57,022 nt of DNA from Lentimicrobiaceae bacterium (GCA_018001695.1 JAGNHN010000019.1:1-57022); one strand, 5' to 3'; counted from the first letter of the stretch, positions 29,185-38,463 are shown. Notes: generated by a model from the letters alone, not told the origin. Made by a program: numbers and translations.

Positions 29185-29586
29185 ATGGCCAGTATTTTTT
29201 CACGCATTGTTCTGGGAGAAATCCCTGCTTACAAGGTAGCCGAGACTGAACATTGCCTTGCTTTTCTGGACATCAATCCTTTAATGACCGGACACACCCT
29301 GGTTATCCCCAAGAAGGAAGTTGACTTCATCTTTGACCTGGAGGAAGAGGCCTACCTGGAGCTGATGGATCTGGTCAGGAAAGTTGGCCGGGCCATTCAT
29401 TCCCTTGGCTACGCAAAAAGGGTTGGGGTAGCCGTGATTGGACTCGAAGTGCCTCATGCCCACGTTCATCTTGTGCCCATCAACGAATTGCATGACCTGG
29501 ATTTCAGCAGGCCCAAGCTCAGCATGGACAGCTCAGCCTTTCAGAAGGTCGCTGCAGACATTGCCATGGCCATGCAGGCTTCCTGA
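29185..29586 (+). CDS. HIT family nucleotide hydrolase/transferase
   Basis: A histidine-triad protein of 133 residues. The catalytic HxHxH motif is in VPHAHVHLVPI (about residues 91-101) and the upstream FLDINPLMTGHTLVIPK segment (28-44) is typical. These enzymes hydrolyse nucleoside phosphoramidates and related nucleotides; the precise bacterial substrate is not known. It is encoded directly after greA, an arrangement I have the impression is common in Bacteroidota. Confidence 0.92.
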   Translation: MASIFSRIVLGEIPAYKVAETEHCLAFLDINPLMTGHTLVIPKKEVDFIFDLEEEAYLELMDLVRKVGRAIHSLGYAKRVGVAVIGLEVPHAHVHLVPINELHDLDFSRPKLSMDSSAFQKVAADIAMAMQAS

Positions 29587-29595
29587 CGATAAACC

Positions 29596-30165
29596 TTATC
29601 TCTTTCTGATACGTTGCGGATTGTCACGGAGAAAACCCTCCCATCCGCCTGCTTTGGATGTAACAGCAGGGAACTGCTGAAGGGCATGGCATACGGCTGC
29701 TGCCAGTCCATCCGTAGCATCCAGACTTTCAGGTGTCTGCTGGATCGGCATCAGGTTGGACAGCATGGCACTGACCTGCTCCTTGGAGGCAGCTCCATTA
29801 CCTGTTATGGCCTGCTTGATCTTGCGGGGTGAATACTCGTGGACCGGCAAAGAGCGATAAAGTGCTGCTGCGATGGCCACGCCCTGTGCCCGGCCCAGTT
29901 TGAGCATCGACTGCACATTCTTGCCATAGAATGGTGCTTCGATGGCCATCTCATCAGGATGAAATTCATCGATCAGAGAAAGCGTCCGCTCAAAAATCCG
30001 TTGCAGCTTGATATAGTGGTCATCCAGTTTACCCAGTTTAATAACGCCCATGGCAAGGAGTTGAAAATTCTTATGGGAATAGGTCACAATGCCATAACCC
30101 ATGATTGTGGTTCCTGGATCAATTCCCAGCAGTATGCGCGGCTTATCTTTTACCTGGCTGTCCAT
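29596..30165 (-). CDS. ruvC: Holliday junction resolvase RuvC
   Basis: This endonuclease resolves Holliday junctions with RuvAB. The RNase H-like fold shows Asp16 ([13 protein letters not shown]), Glu near 75 ([11 protein letters not shown]) and the C-terminal Asp pair ([13 protein letters not shown], near 150-160). The length of 189 residues is typical. It is convergent with the HIT gene (9 nt). The start at 30165 is supported by a promoter box immediately upstream. Confidence 0.95.
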   Translation of the reverse strand: MDSQVKDKPRILLGIDPGTTIMGYGIVTYSHKNFQLLAMGVIKLGKLDDHYIKLQRIFERTLSLIDEFHPDEMAIEAPFYGKNVQSMLKLGRAQGVAIAAALYRSLPVHEYSPRKIKQAITGNGAASKEQVSAMLSNLMPIQQTPESLDATDGLAAAVCHALQQFPAVTSKAGGWEGFLRDNPQRIRKR

Positions 30166-30172
30166 CTCAAAA

Positions 30173-30180
30173 CAAAGGTA
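30173..30180 (-). promoter_or_regulatory. -7 box for ruvC
   Basis: The minus strand reads TACCTTTG, a perfect TAnnTTTG, ending 7 nt before the ruvC start. This implies an almost leaderless mRNA. No convincing -33 element was seen. Confidence 0.5.
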
Positions 30181-30222
30181 ATGTTATTCAAGCATAAGCC
30201 AGGATGAACCTTCTCGTAGGTA

Positions 30223-30894
30223 TCAGACCGAAAGATAGTGAGAAGCGAGAATCAGGTCATCCGGATAAGTCAGTTTTATGTTCCGGCTCTCTCCGGGAAT
30301 TACTGAAACGACATGGCCGGCAGCATGAACCACGGAAGCGTCATCGGTAAATGATGGCCTATATTCCTGCAGGTAAGCTTGTTTAAGCAGGGAACTATGA
30401 AAAACCTGAGGGGTTTGAACTACATGGAGCCCTTTCCTGGGCACCGGCCAGCAGGATGAGTCCTCTTCAACCATCACCAAAGATTCTCTAACAGGAAGGA
30501 CTGGCACAACCGCTCCGCAGGTCTGCACTTCCGAAAAACATTTCCTGGCTAAATCAGGGGAAAGCAAGGGGCGGGCACCGTCGTGCACCGCGATCCATCC
30601 TGCTTCATCAATGCAATCCAGGGCATTACGCACAGAGTGAAACCGCGTTTCTCCACCGTAACAGGTCTGATGAGGCACCATGATTTTTTGTTGGGTGCAA
30701 ATTTCCCTCCATGTGGCGAGATAAGATTGCGGCAATACGACGAAGATCTCAACTTTCAGATCTTTAAGCGATGCAAAACTATCAAGGCTGTATTGAAGAA
30801 CCGGTTTGCCATTCAGCAGTTGAAACTGTTTTGGAAGATCCGAACCCATGCGGATACCACTTCCTCCGGCTACGATGACGGCGAAGTATTTCAT
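30223..30894 (-). CDS. ispD: 2-C-methyl-D-erythritol 4-phosphate cytidylyltransferase IspD
   Basis: The third step of the MEP isoprenoid pathway, joining MEP and CTP to CDP-ME. The nucleotidyltransferase motif VAGGSGIRMGSDLPKQF (8-24) and the VHDGARPLLSP segment (near 104) are complete. The length of 223 residues is normal. It follows queA by 45 nt on the same strand and is probably read from the queA promoter. The presence of ispD shows use of the MEP pathway. Confidence 0.94.
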   Translation of the reverse strand: MKYFAVIVAGGSGIRMGSDLPKQFQLLNGKPVLQYSLDSFASLKDLKVEIFVVLPQSYLATWREICTQQKIMVPHQTCYGGETRFHSVRNALDCIDEAGWIAVHDGARPLLSPDLARKCFSEVQTCGAVVPVLPVRESLVMVEEDSSCWPVPRKGLHVVQTPQVFHSSLLKQAYLQEYRPSFTDDASVVHAAGHVVSVIPGESRNIKLTYPDDLILASHYLSV

Positions 30895-30939
30895 GCGAGG
30901 GACCTTATCCGGTACTGAGTGGACATTCCTGCCACAGGA

Positions 30940-31989
30940 TCAGATGATCAGCATGGCTGAGCCGTAGGTAAAAAACTTATACTTCTCCCTGATGGCCTCC
31001 TGGTAAGCCTCCATCAGAAAGTCGTAACCGGCAAAAGCAGACACCATCATCATCATTGGTGACTGGGGCAGGTGAAAATTGGTGATCATGGCATCAGCGA
31101 TGCTGAACTCATAGGGAGGGAAGATGAACTTATTGGTCCATCCTTTAAAAGGCTTCAGCTTGGCGGAGATGGATACTGAAGTTTCCACCCCTTTCATGGT
31201 TGTTGTCCCCACCACGCAAATCTTATTGTTCCTGTCCTTGGCGGCGTTGACGATATTGGCAGCGATTTCAGGGATAATGACCTCTTCAGAGTCCATTTTA
31301 TGTTTTGTCAGGTCTTCCACATCGATGCTGCGGAAGTTACCTAAGCCGGCATGCAATGTAATCTCGCTAAAGTGAATTCCCTTGAGTTCCATGCGTTTCA
31401 TCAGCTCCCGGCTGAAATGCAGACCAGCAGTGGGCGCTGCAACGGCGCCTTCATGCTTGGCAAAGATGGTCTGGTACCTTTCTTTGTCTTCATCGGTGGC
31501 CGGTCTGTTATGGATTTTGGGAAGAGGTGTCTGACCCAGGGATTCGATGGTCTTCTTGAATTCATCATACGAACCATCGAACAAAAAGCGCAAGGTACGG
31601 CCCCTGGATGTGGTATTGTCGATCACCTCCGCAACGAGGGTTTCGTCATCTCCGAAATACAGTTTATTGCCGATCCTGATTTTCCTTGCAGGATCTACCA
31701 GGACATCCCACAGACGTGTTTCGCGGTTGAGTTCACGCAGCAGGAAGACCTCAATTTTTGCCCCTGTTTTTTCTTTTTCTCCGTAGAGACGGGCAGGAAA
31801 CACCTTGGTGTTGTTGATAACAAAGACATCTCCATCATCAAAATAGTCAAGGATATCCTTGAAAACCCGGTGTTCAATTCTTCCATCCCGGCGGTGCAGC
31901 ACCATCATTCTGGAATCCTCCCTGTTAACCGGGGGCTTGTCGGCAATCAGTTCCTCTGGCAAATCAAACTTGAACTGTGATAGTTTCAT
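30940..31989 (-). CDS. queA: S-adenosylmethionine:tRNA ribosyltransferase-isomerase QueA
   Basis: This enzyme transfers the ribosyl group of SAM to preQ1 at tRNA position 34, making epoxyqueuosine. [19 protein letters not shown] at the N-terminus, FPARLYGEK near 66, and the C-terminal [20 protein letters not shown] (near 303-322) are family hallmarks. The length of 349 residues is normal. It is the end of the ftsX-DUF3098-uppP-truB-queA order but has its own promoter in a 197-nt gap after truB. Confidence 0.95.
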   Translation of the reverse strand: MKLSQFKFDLPEELIADKPPVNREDSRMMVLHRRDGRIEHRVFKDILDYFDDGDVFVINNTKVFPARLYGEKEKTGAKIEVFLLRELNRETRLWDVLVDPARKIRIGNKLYFGDDETLVAEVIDNTTSRGRTLRFLFDGSYDEFKKTIESLGQTPLPKIHNRPATDEDKERYQTIFAKHEGAVAAPTAGLHFSRELMKRMELKGIHFSEITLHAGLGNFRSIDVEDLTKHKMDSEEVIIPEIAANIVNAAKDRNNKICVVGTTTMKGVETSVSISAKLKPFKGWTNKFIFPPYEFSIADAMITNFHLPQSPMMMMVSAFAGYDFLMEAYQEAIREKYKFFTYGSAMLII

Positions 31990-32032
31990 CGCTTCGTCTT
32001 TGTGTCCTCGCTATGCCATCTAAAAAGAGGTG

Positions 32033-32064
32033 CAAAGGTAAGAGTATTACATATCAAAGTCAAG
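32033..32064 (-). promoter_or_regulatory. queA promoter
   Basis: On the minus strand CTTG (32064-32061), a 20-nt spacer and TACCTTTG (32040-32033) match the Bacteroidota consensus, about 43 nt before the queA ATG. Confidence 0.6.
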
Positions 32065-32186
32065 TATTTATACAGATAAATTACTGAAAATTCGCACTTT
32101 ATCTGTCTTGAGCTGAAGCAACACCCAAACCAGCTTCCTTCACAACTATTGGATAACGCAGATAACACTCAGAAAGTGAGCGATGT

Positions 32187-32906
32187 TCACAGATTCTTCA
32201 AGCTTTTGAGCATTTCACGGAAAGCAAGTGGGTCCATGGCATCTGCAACATGGTAGTTTCCAGAAGCTGTGCGACGAAGTGCAATGAGGTGTGCGCCTGA
32301 TTTACAGTGCCTTCCAAAATCATCTACCAAAGATCGTATGTACGTTCCTTTACTCACCTGCACTTCAAAGTCGACATCAGGCAGCGCTATACGGCTCAGG
32401 TTAAAGCGTATCACCTCCACTGTACGGGAAGGCAATTCCATGTCCCTGTGTTTCTTACGGGCTATTTTATAGGCTCTCTTTCCGCCGATATGAACGGCAG
32501 AGAAGGCAGGAGGTATTTGTTCCAAAACGCCCGTGAGGGACCGGGCTGCTTCCTGCAGCATCCCGGTATTGATATGTTCCCAATCGTATTCTTTATCAAT
32601 AACCGTCTCGAGATCGTAGGAAGGAGTGGTGGCTCCTAACCTCAATGTACCGGTATAGGTCTTCTCCATTCCCTGGATGGAATCTATCAGGCGCGTGGCT
32701 TTGCCTGTACACAGTATCAGCAATCCAGTCGCAAGCGGATCAAGTGTTCCGGCATGGCCAACCTTGATTTTATCCAGCCCAAGGAAAGTGCGAATGCTGT
32801 TCCTAACATGCCCGACGACGTCAAAGGACGTCCAACCGTATGGCTTATCGAAAAGGAGGACTTCACCTTCCTGAAACTGGAACAATGGTTCGTGCGAGTC
32901 CATCAT
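32187..32906 (-). CDS. truB: tRNA pseudouridine(55) synthase TruB
   Basis: It makes pseudouridine 55 in the T-loop of tRNAs. From the ATG at 32906 the protein has 239 residues; the catalytic Asp55 is in HAGTLDPLATG, and LLFDKPYGWTSFDVV (17-31) and SKGTYIRSL are conserved. A longer open frame to 33056 overlaps uppP and has no family sequence. The chosen ATG overlaps the uppP stop as ATGA, so the genes are translationally coupled. A second ATG at 32903 is one codon shorter. Confidence 0.94.
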   Translation of the reverse strand: MMDSHEPLFQFQEGEVLLFDKPYGWTSFDVVGHVRNSIRTFLGLDKIKVGHAGTLDPLATGLLILCTGKATRLIDSIQGMEKTYTGTLRLGATTPSYDLETVIDKEYDWEHINTGMLQEAARSLTGVLEQIPPAFSAVHIGGKRAYKIARKKHRDMELPSRTVEVIRFNLSRIALPDVDFEVQVSKGTYIRSLVDDFGRHCKSGAHLIALRRTASGNYHVADAMDPLAFREMLKSLKNL

Positions 32907-33688
32907 CTGGCAAAAAAAATGGCCAGGGCACCGATCAACAGGCAATACATGGCAAAATATGACAATCTTCCCCGCTGAACGAGGCGTATCATCCAGCGAC
33001 AGGCCAGCCATCCGGAGAGGAAGGCTGCAATAAAGCCGGAAGACAGGGCAATCCAACTCATATCGACTGTTGCACCTGGGTCATAATCTCTGATATCCAG
33101 TATATTGGCCCCCAGGATAGGGATAATGACCATTAAGAAAGAAAAACGAGCTACCTCTTTGCGGTCATTGCCCAGCATGAGGCCGGTGGCGATCGTAGCG
33201 CCACTGCGAGAAATCCCGGGAACGACGGCCACAGCTTGTGCCAGACCAATCACCAATGCATCTACAAAACCAATTCGCTTTCCCCTGTTCCTTGAAACAG
33301 TGGCCAGGAATAAAAGAGAAGCGGTAACCCACAACATCAACCCCACAAAACGTATATGACCGTCAAATAACGCTTCTACCTGCGGCTTGAAAAACAAACC
33401 CACTATTAGGACGGGCGCCATAGAAACCAGGATCTTTGCAATGAAACTGCGGGCTCCATTGTCCTCTTTGCTGAAAATACCCAGAATAAGGGATGCCAGA
33501 TCGCGCCGAAAGACTACCAGCGTAGAGAGCACGGTGGCGCCATGAACCAGCACGGTGAAGAGCAGGCTGCGCTCAGCATCAACGCCAAGCAGGGCTTTGC
33601 CAATTTCGAGATGGCCGCTGCTGCTGACAGGCAGGAACTCGGTCAGGCCTTGAATCAGACCTAAAATAATGGCTTCAAAAACTCCCAT
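32903..33688 (-). CDS. uppP: Undecaprenyl-diphosphatase UppP/BacA
   Basis: A membrane enzyme that removes a phosphate from undecaprenyl diphosphate so that the lipid carrier can be recycled in wall synthesis. The motif GLIQGLTEFLPVSSSGHLEIG (10-30) and the PGISRSGATI motif (near 157) are intact, within about eight membrane segments. From 33688 the protein has 261 residues; a start at 33709 (MFCGTSA) is possible but less family-like. Part of the ftsX-DUF3098-uppP-truB operon. Confidence 0.94.
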   Translation of the reverse strand: MGVFEAIILGLIQGLTEFLPVSSSGHLEIGKALLGVDAERSLLFTVLVHGATVLSTLVVFRRDLASLILGIFSKEDNGARSFIAKILVSMAPVLIVGLFFKPQVEALFDGHIRFVGLMLWVTASLLFLATVSRNRGKRIGFVDALVIGLAQAVAVVPGISRSGATIATGLMLGNDRKEVARFSFLMVIIPILGANILDIRDYDPGATVDMSWIALSSGFIAAFLSGWLACRWMIRLVQRGRLSYFAMYCLLIGALAIFFAR

Positions 33689-33720
33689 GGCTGAAGTTCC
33701 GCAGAACATAGCGCCTGCTA

Positions 33721-34023
33721 TCAGGCCTCGGAACGGGGTTTCTTCATGATCGCATAGACCTCAATGGCATATCCGGCCAAAACAAGGATAGGAGCCAGCG
33801 TCATCCTGCGGAAATTGAAGATATCATAGCTGAATTCATTCGGATCTTTGGAGTTGCCACCGATCATCAACAGGAAACCCAAAAGAATGACGGCAAGCCC
33901 GATTAACATGATGATGTAATTCTCCCGGACGAAAACAAAGGTACCTGACCGGTCTTCCTGCTTTTCTGAAACAGGTTTTGGGCTGGTAGATTTCAGAGAG
34001 ATCTTTTTCTTCGGCTTGTTCAT
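33721..34023 (-). CDS. DUF3098 family membrane protein
   Basis: A 100-residue protein with a basic N-terminus (MNKPKKKISLKS) and two membrane helices (about 37-54 and 76-93), with GGNSKDPNEFSYDIFNFRRMTLAP between them, the DUF3098 signature. The function is unknown. In Bacteroidota it sits between ftsX and uppP, as here (3 nt after ftsX), which suggests a role in cell envelope or division. Confidence 0.9.
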   Translation of the reverse strand: MNKPKKKISLKSTSPKPVSEKQEDRSGTFVFVRENYIIMLIGLAVILLGFLLMIGGNSKDPNEFSYDIFNFRRMTLAPILVLAGYAIEVYAIMKKPRSEA

Positions 34024-34026
34024 ATG

Positions 34027-34905
34027 TCAGAAATATAAACTGTCAGTATTGATCTTCAAGTACTTTCTCACTGCAAAGTACGTACTTATCCATGAAAGTA
34101 GTATGCCGGTCAGAATAATAAAACCGAAAACACTGATCAGGAGGTAAACATCCTGCAGGAAAATGAGTTCCGGTACCTGCTTTCGCGCCAGGAATAATAC
34201 CAATGATAAAAGCAGCATTGCCGTGAAAGCGCCATAAACGCCTTGCAACACCCCATTCACAACGAATGGCCTGCGGATGAATCCCTGGGTGGCGCCCACC
34301 AGTTGCATGCTCTTGATCAGGAAACGCTTGGCATAAACAGAAAGGCGTATTGTATTGTTAATCAGCGCAATGGCTATAAACAAAAGTAAAATACTGAATC
34401 CTGTAAGAATGGCCCCTACCCTGCGTAGGTTTTTATTGACCAGGTCGACGAGTGATTTTTCATAAAATACCTCTTTGATATCCTCATTGGCCAGCAAACG
34501 GGTTTCGATTACGGCGATGCTGTCGACATTGGCATAATCAGCGACCATTCTGACATCAATAGTCGGCAGAAGAGGATTATATCCCAGAAAGTCAACAAAG
34601 TCCTCTCCCAGGTCTGCAATCAATTCCTGGGCAGCACGCTCCCTTGGGATATATTCCGTAGTTTTCACGAAAGGCTCCAGATCAAGCCGCTTCTGAAACT
34701 CTATGATATTAGCTTCCTTGACATTATCCTTAAAGACAACGGAAAAACCTATATTCTCACGGATATAATCCGAAAGCCTTTGCGCCTGCAATACGATCAG
34801 GGCTAGCAGGCCCAGCATGAACAAAACCATCGCGATGCTCATCACCGTGGTGAGGTAGGATGTGCGCAATCGTCGACGGTTAAAGCGATCTTCCTGACGT
34901 GACAT
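34027..34905 (-). CDS. ftsX: Cell division protein FtsX
   Basis: The permease partner of the ATPase FtsE; the complex controls peptidoglycan hydrolases at the division site. Four membrane helices are visible (about 18-40, 165-187, 215-238, 257-280) with a large extracytoplasmic loop (about 45-160) between the first two, the FtsX layout. The length of 292 residues is typical for the phylum. ftsE is not in the window. It starts the operon that continues into DUF3098, uppP and truB. Confidence 0.92.
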   Translation of the reverse strand: MSRQEDRFNRRRLRTSYLTTVMSIAMVLFMLGLLALIVLQAQRLSDYIRENIGFSVVFKDNVKEANIIEFQKRLDLEPFVKTTEYIPRERAAQELIADLGEDFVDFLGYNPLLPTIDVRMVADYANVDSIAVIETRLLANEDIKEVFYEKSLVDLVNKNLRRVGAILTGFSILLLFIAIALINNTIRLSVYAKRFLIKSMQLVGATQGFIRRPFVVNGVLQGVYGAFTAMLLLSLVLFLARKQVPELIFLQDVYLLISVFGFIILTGILLSWISTYFAVRKYLKINTDSLYF

Positions 34906-34972
34906 GACATGGATTAACGCAACGAAAATAAGTAAAAAACGGATGCATGGATGCTGTCTATTGGCCTATTGG

Positions 34973-35977
34973 TCAGCGGATGCTGATCCTGTATTCACAA
35001 CGGGAGCAGGCTCCATCCTCATCTAATCCTTGTAAATCAACATCATAACCCAACCTTCTGATGACCATATGTCCACAGGATGGGCAATGCGTATCTCTAC
35101 CAGTTTCCTGATAGCTCACATTGCCCAGATACACAAAGGACATGTGTGCACTTGCCATTTCATAGAGTCGGCGCAGTGTGTCCATAGGAGTCGGGGCGCA
35201 ATTCATGCGAAAGGCCGGAAAAAACCGGGATAAATGAAGGGGTATCTGATCACCCAGGTTTTGCTGTATCCAACGTAACATCTCATCAAATGCAGAGGGA
35301 TCATCATTCAGGCCAGGTATGACAAGATAAGTGATTTCCAGGTGCTTACCTGCATCCTTGATGCATCTGAGGCTTTCCAGTACGGGCGAAAGCCTTGAAA
35401 ATGTCTGCGTTCTGTAGAAGGATTCGCTGAACGCTTTCAAATCTACGTTAAAGGCATCTATGAGCGGTATTAGCTCTTTCAGCGCGGGGGAATTTACGAA
35501 TCCATTGGTAACCATCACATTTTTCAATCCTCGTGCCTGCGCCAAGCGGGCTGTATCCAGAACATATTCAAACCATATGACCGGCTCGTTGTAGGTATAG
35601 GCAATCCCGATATTGCCATCTATTGCAGCGGCCTCATTGACAAGTGTTTCCGGTGTCATTACGGAGAGAAGCGGCAATTTATCTGGGCCGCACTGGCTGA
35701 TCTGATGATTCTGACAAAAGCGGCATTGGAGGTTGCAACCTACTGTTCCAACTGACAGAATCATCGCTCCCGGGTGATAATGGTAGAGGGGTTTTTTCTC
35801 AACCGGGTCAAGGTGAATGGAAGCGATCCGCCCATAATTATCAGCCATCAGTGTGCCCTGTACATTCCGGCGCACACGGCAGATTCCGGCATGTCCGTCC
35901 CTGATCAGGCAAAGATGCGGACAGAGCTGACAGCGAAGGTTTTCTTCTTCCCGTGAATAGAAGGCTGCCTCTTTCAT
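34973..35977 (-). CDS. amrS: AmmeMemoRadiSam system radical SAM enzyme
   Basis: A radical SAM enzyme of 334 residues. The cluster motif is Cys80-x3-Cys84-x2-Cys87 (GCNLQCRFC), preceded by a Cys-rich N-terminus (CQLCPHLC, GICRVRRN) typical of the family. A C-terminal zinc-ribbon-like pair (CPSCG and CSRC, about 300-328) is present. AmmeMemoRadiSam proteins are often three-part (AMMECR1, Memo, radical SAM); no Memo or AMMECR1 gene is nearby. The reaction is not firmly established. Confidence 0.9.
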   Translation of the reverse strand: MKEAAFYSREEENLRCQLCPHLCLIRDGHAGICRVRRNVQGTLMADNYGRIASIHLDPVEKKPLYHYHPGAMILSVGTVGCNLQCRFCQNHQISQCGPDKLPLLSVMTPETLVNEAAAIDGNIGIAYTYNEPVIWFEYVLDTARLAQARGLKNVMVTNGFVNSPALKELIPLIDAFNVDLKAFSESFYRTQTFSRLSPVLESLRCIKDAGKHLEITYLVIPGLNDDPSAFDEMLRWIQQNLGDQIPLHLSRFFPAFRMNCAPTPMDTLRRLYEMASAHMSFVYLGNVSYQETGRDTHCPSCGHMVIRRLGYDVDLQGLDEDGACSRCEYRISIR

Positions 35978-35993
35978 AGGTTATATCCCTTCC

Positions 35994-36001
35994 TAAAGAT
36001 A
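35994..36001 (-). promoter_or_regulatory. -7-like box for the AmmeMemoRadiSam gene
   Basis: The minus strand reads TATCTTTA, one mismatch from TAnnTTTG, 16 nt before the start codon. Confidence 0.3.
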
Positions 36002-36132
36002 GGACATTCTCCGGATTCCTATGCCTGTACGGTCACAGAATTCCGGCACCGGTATTGAGGGGTTCCGGACGTTCCTCAGGCGAAAGGCCAATAGGGTATT
36101 CATCTGGCTTCCTGCCCCTCGAAAAAAACTCC

Positions 36133-36140
36133 TACCTTTG
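36133..36140 (+). promoter_or_regulatory. -7 box for ahcY
   Basis: TACCTTTG is a perfect TAnnTTTG, 23 nt before the ATG at 36164. I looked for a SAM or SAH riboswitch in the 186-nt gap and saw none. Confidence 0.55.
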
Positions 36141-36163
36141 CAGCCCTATTATTTATTAGTACC

Positions 36164-37585
36164 ATGGAGAAAGCAATGTTACAGGAAATCAAGGATTACA
36201 AGGTTAAGGATATTCAACTGGCTGACTGGGGCCGCAAGGAGATCATGGTGGCTGAAAAGGAAATGCCGGGTCTGATGTCGCTCCGCACCAAATATGCAGG
36301 CGAGAAACCCCTGAAGGGTGCGCGCATCAGCGGATCCCTCCATATGACCATACAGACGGCCGTGCTGATCGAAACCCTGGTTGAGCTGGGCGCGGAAGTC
36401 CGCTGGGCCAGCTGTAATATTTTCAGCACCCAGGATCATGCTGCCGCAGCCATTGCTGCGAAGGGTATTCCTGTGTTTGCCTGGAAAGGCGAAACGCTGG
36501 AAGAATATTGGTGGTGCACACGCCAGGCATTGAGTTTCCCTGGTGGACTGGGCCCTAACCTGGTGGTGGATGATGGCGGGGATGCCACTTTGATGATACA
36601 CCATGGATTTGACATCGAGAAGAATCCTGATTTGCTTAAGAATACGCCGGAAACGGCCGACGAAATTGCATTGATGCAACAGCTGCAGGAAACTTATGTT
36701 GAGGACAGCACGTTGTGGCACCGCATGGTGGCTGAGTGGATGGGTGTTTCAGAAGAGACCACCACAGGGGTTCACAGGCTTTACCAGATGAAGGAAGCCG
36801 GCAAGCTCCTGGTGCCGGCCATCAATGTGAACGATAGTGTCACCAAATCCAAGTTTGACAACCTGTATGGATGCCGTGAATCGCTGGCCGATGGGCTGAA
36901 GCGGGCCACCGATGTAATGATCGCCGGAAAGGTAGCCGTGGTGCTGGGATACGGTGATGTGGGAAAAGGATCAGCCCGTAGCTTGCGCGCCTATGGTGCC
37001 AGGGTCATTGTAACCGAGATTGATCCGATCTGTGCCCTGCAGGCTGCCATGGAAGGCTTCGAAGTAGCTACCATTGAGGATGCCCTGCCCGAAGGTCAGA
37101 TTTATGTGACCGCTACAGGCAATAAAGATGTCATCACAGTTGAACATATGGCCCGTATGCGGGATGAAGCGATTGTATGTAATATCGGTCATTTCGATAA
37201 TGAGATACAGGTCAGCAAGCTGGAAAAATGGCCGGGTATTGTTAAGATGAACATCAAACCACAGGTTGACCGCTATACTTTTCCGGATGGGCACTCCATT
37301 TATATGCTGGCAGAAGGCCGCCTGGTAAACCTGGGCTGTGCAACGGGGCATCCTTCCTTTGTGATGAGCAATTCCTTTACCAACCAGGTGCTGGCACAGT
37401 TGGATCTATGGAAAAACCACTATGAAATTGATGTGTACCGTCTTCCCAAACATCTGGATGAGGAAGTGGCCCGCCTCCACCTGGAACAGCTGGGCGTCAG
37501 GCTCACCCGTATGAGCAAGGAACAGTCTGATTACGTTGGAATACCTCAGGACGGCCCCTTCAAACCTGATCATTACCGGTATTAA
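36164..37585 (+). CDS. ahcY: Adenosylhomocysteinase
   Basis: It hydrolyses S-adenosylhomocysteine to adenosine and homocysteine, closing the methyl cycle and relieving product inhibition of methyltransferases. The NAD-binding loop [10 protein letters not shown] (near 265-275), [27 protein letters not shown] segment ([11 protein letters not shown]) and the C-terminal KPDHYRY are all present. The length of 473 residues is in the bacterial range. The ATG at 36164 follows a promoter box; a second ATG four codons later is possible. Confidence 0.97.
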   Translation: MEKAMLQEIKDYKVKDIQLADWGRKEIMVAEKEMPGLMSLRTKYAGEKPLKGARISGSLHMTIQTAVLIETLVELGAEVRWASCNIFSTQDHAAAAIAAKGIPVFAWKGETLEEYWWCTRQALSFPGGLGPNLVVDDGGDATLMIHHGFDIEKNPDLLKNTPETADEIALMQQLQETYVEDSTLWHRMVAEWMGVSEETTTGVHRLYQMKEAGKLLVPAINVNDSVTKSKFDNLYGCRESLADGLKRATDVMIAGKVAVVLGYGDVGKGSARSLRAYGARVIVTEIDPICALQAAMEGFEVATIEDALPEGQIYVTATGNKDVITVEHMARMRDEAIVCNIGHFDNEIQVSKLEKWPGIVKMNIKPQVDRYTFPDGHSIYMLAEGRLVNLGCATGHPSFVMSNSFTNQVLAQLDLWKNHYEIDVYRLPKHLDEEVARLHLEQLGVRLTRMSKEQSDYVGIPQDGPFKPDHYRY

Positions 37586-37613
37586 AATCCCCCTGCTCCT
37601 GCCGGAGTAGTTA

Positions 37614-38042
37614 TCAGTTAAAGATATGTAGCGTGATGCCGTCGTAGTTCGTACGGTATTGCTTTAGAGGCCTTTTGGACGGGCCCTGAAAGGGGCTGCC
37701 GTCATGCATGATATAGCGTGACATACAACAGGAATCAACAGCCGTGGTTCCGGAGCTCTCGACCTGTATCCTTGCACAGTCTTTGTCCGGATCATGTGGA
37801 CAAGTTCTTTCATAGGCCATAAACTCATCCATGCTGACCCGGTAGACCAGGATGCCCCTGCTCGGATATTGGGCTGTCAGATAGACCCAACCACCCACAG
37901 GATTCAGTTCCAGGTACTCCGTACTGTTTGGTTTGATGTATATGTCCACATATGCATATGGGATCTGTGGATGATCTTTGTCTTTGTCGCAGGCCAGCAT
38001 AAGCCAGGGCAACAACAACAAAACGAATGCATGCTTGCTCAT
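37614..38042 (-). CDS. Lipoprotein with degenerate Rieske-like fold
   Basis: 142 residues with a lipobox ending at Cys18 (LMLAC). The mature part resembles Bacteroidota Rieske-type lipoproteins: first ligand box ERTCPHD (Cys81, His83), and a second region CCMSRYIMHDGSPFQGPSKRPLKQY that aligns with the Rieske C-x2-H-G-S...GPA..PL..Y box. The second box is altered: Cys105/Cys106 and His113 are six residues apart rather than two. Cluster binding is therefore uncertain. It is convergent with ahcY. Confidence 0.7.
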   Translation of the reverse strand: MSKHAFVLLLLPWLMLACDKDKDHPQIPYAYVDIYIKPNSTEYLELNPVGGWVYLTAQYPSRGILVYRVSMDEFMAYERTCPHDPDKDCARIQVESSGTTAVDSCCMSRYIMHDGSPFQGPSKRPLKQYRTNYDGITLHIFN

Positions 38043-38052
38043 TTCGAATCGA

Positions 38053-38069
38053 TATCTTTTGTAAAGATA
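38053..38069. promoter_or_regulatory. Palindrome carrying divergent -7-like boxes
   Basis: TATCTTT-TGT-AAAGATA is a perfect 7-bp inverted repeat. Each arm resembles a -7 box (TATCTTTA on the minus strand toward the Rieske-like lipoprotein, TATCTTTT on the plus strand). It may be a shared operator-promoter. Confidence 0.35.
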
Positions 38070-38179
38070 ATGGATTTAAACAGGATCATACTACATGCGG
38101 CCTGGCCCTCATTCTAAACCATACAAGCTTTGTCTCTTCCCTGCGTTTGTAAACCAATTTAATGACGTATCTTCATCCC

Positions 38180-38458
38180 ATGAATACCTTGAAACCAGCC
38201 AGAACACTGATCAGGATGCTTATCCTGCTGATGATCATCTCAACGGCCTGCAGTTCCGGGCGACCGACAAGGAAGCAACGGGAGGTGGCACGTATCCAGA
38301 ATGAGCGACAGAAAGAGGCAACAAAGAAATATCATGATGCCGTCAAGCGGCATCATAGCATTCAGGACAAGGAAACCCGAAAGCGCATCAAAAAGGGCCA
38401 GAGAGATGCACGGCGTAACGCCAATGAGAACAGGATACACTGGCCCTGGAACCGATAA
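38180..38458 (+). CDS. Small basic lipoprotein
   Basis: 92 residues from the ATG at 38180. A hydrophobic leader ends in a lipobox (ISTAC, Cys near 24), then a strongly basic, probably helical tail rich in Arg, Lys and His (RKQREVARIQNERQKEATKKY and RIKKGQRDARRN). No family is recognised. It ends 5 nt before the propeller kinase gene and is probably co-transcribed, which suggests a link to envelope sensing. A start at 38162 would add six residues. Confidence 0.6.
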   Translation: MNTLKPARTLIRMLILLMIISTACSSGRPTRKQREVARIQNERQKEATKKYHDAVKRHHSIQDKETRKRIKKGQRDARRNANENRIHWPWNR

Positions 38459-38463
38459 GGAAA

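Noticed and set aside
32907..33056. N-terminal extension of TruB
   Set aside because: It is the shadow of the uppP 3' end; family similarity begins after the ATG at 32906.
35978..36163. SAM or SAH riboswitch before ahcY
   Set aside because: No conserved core or strong stem set could be recognised in the 186-nt gap; only a -7 box is seen.
37590..37613. Terminator between ahcY and the Rieske-like lipoprotein
   Set aside because: A 7-bp stem with one wobble pair is possible, but no T-run follows, so I do not list it.
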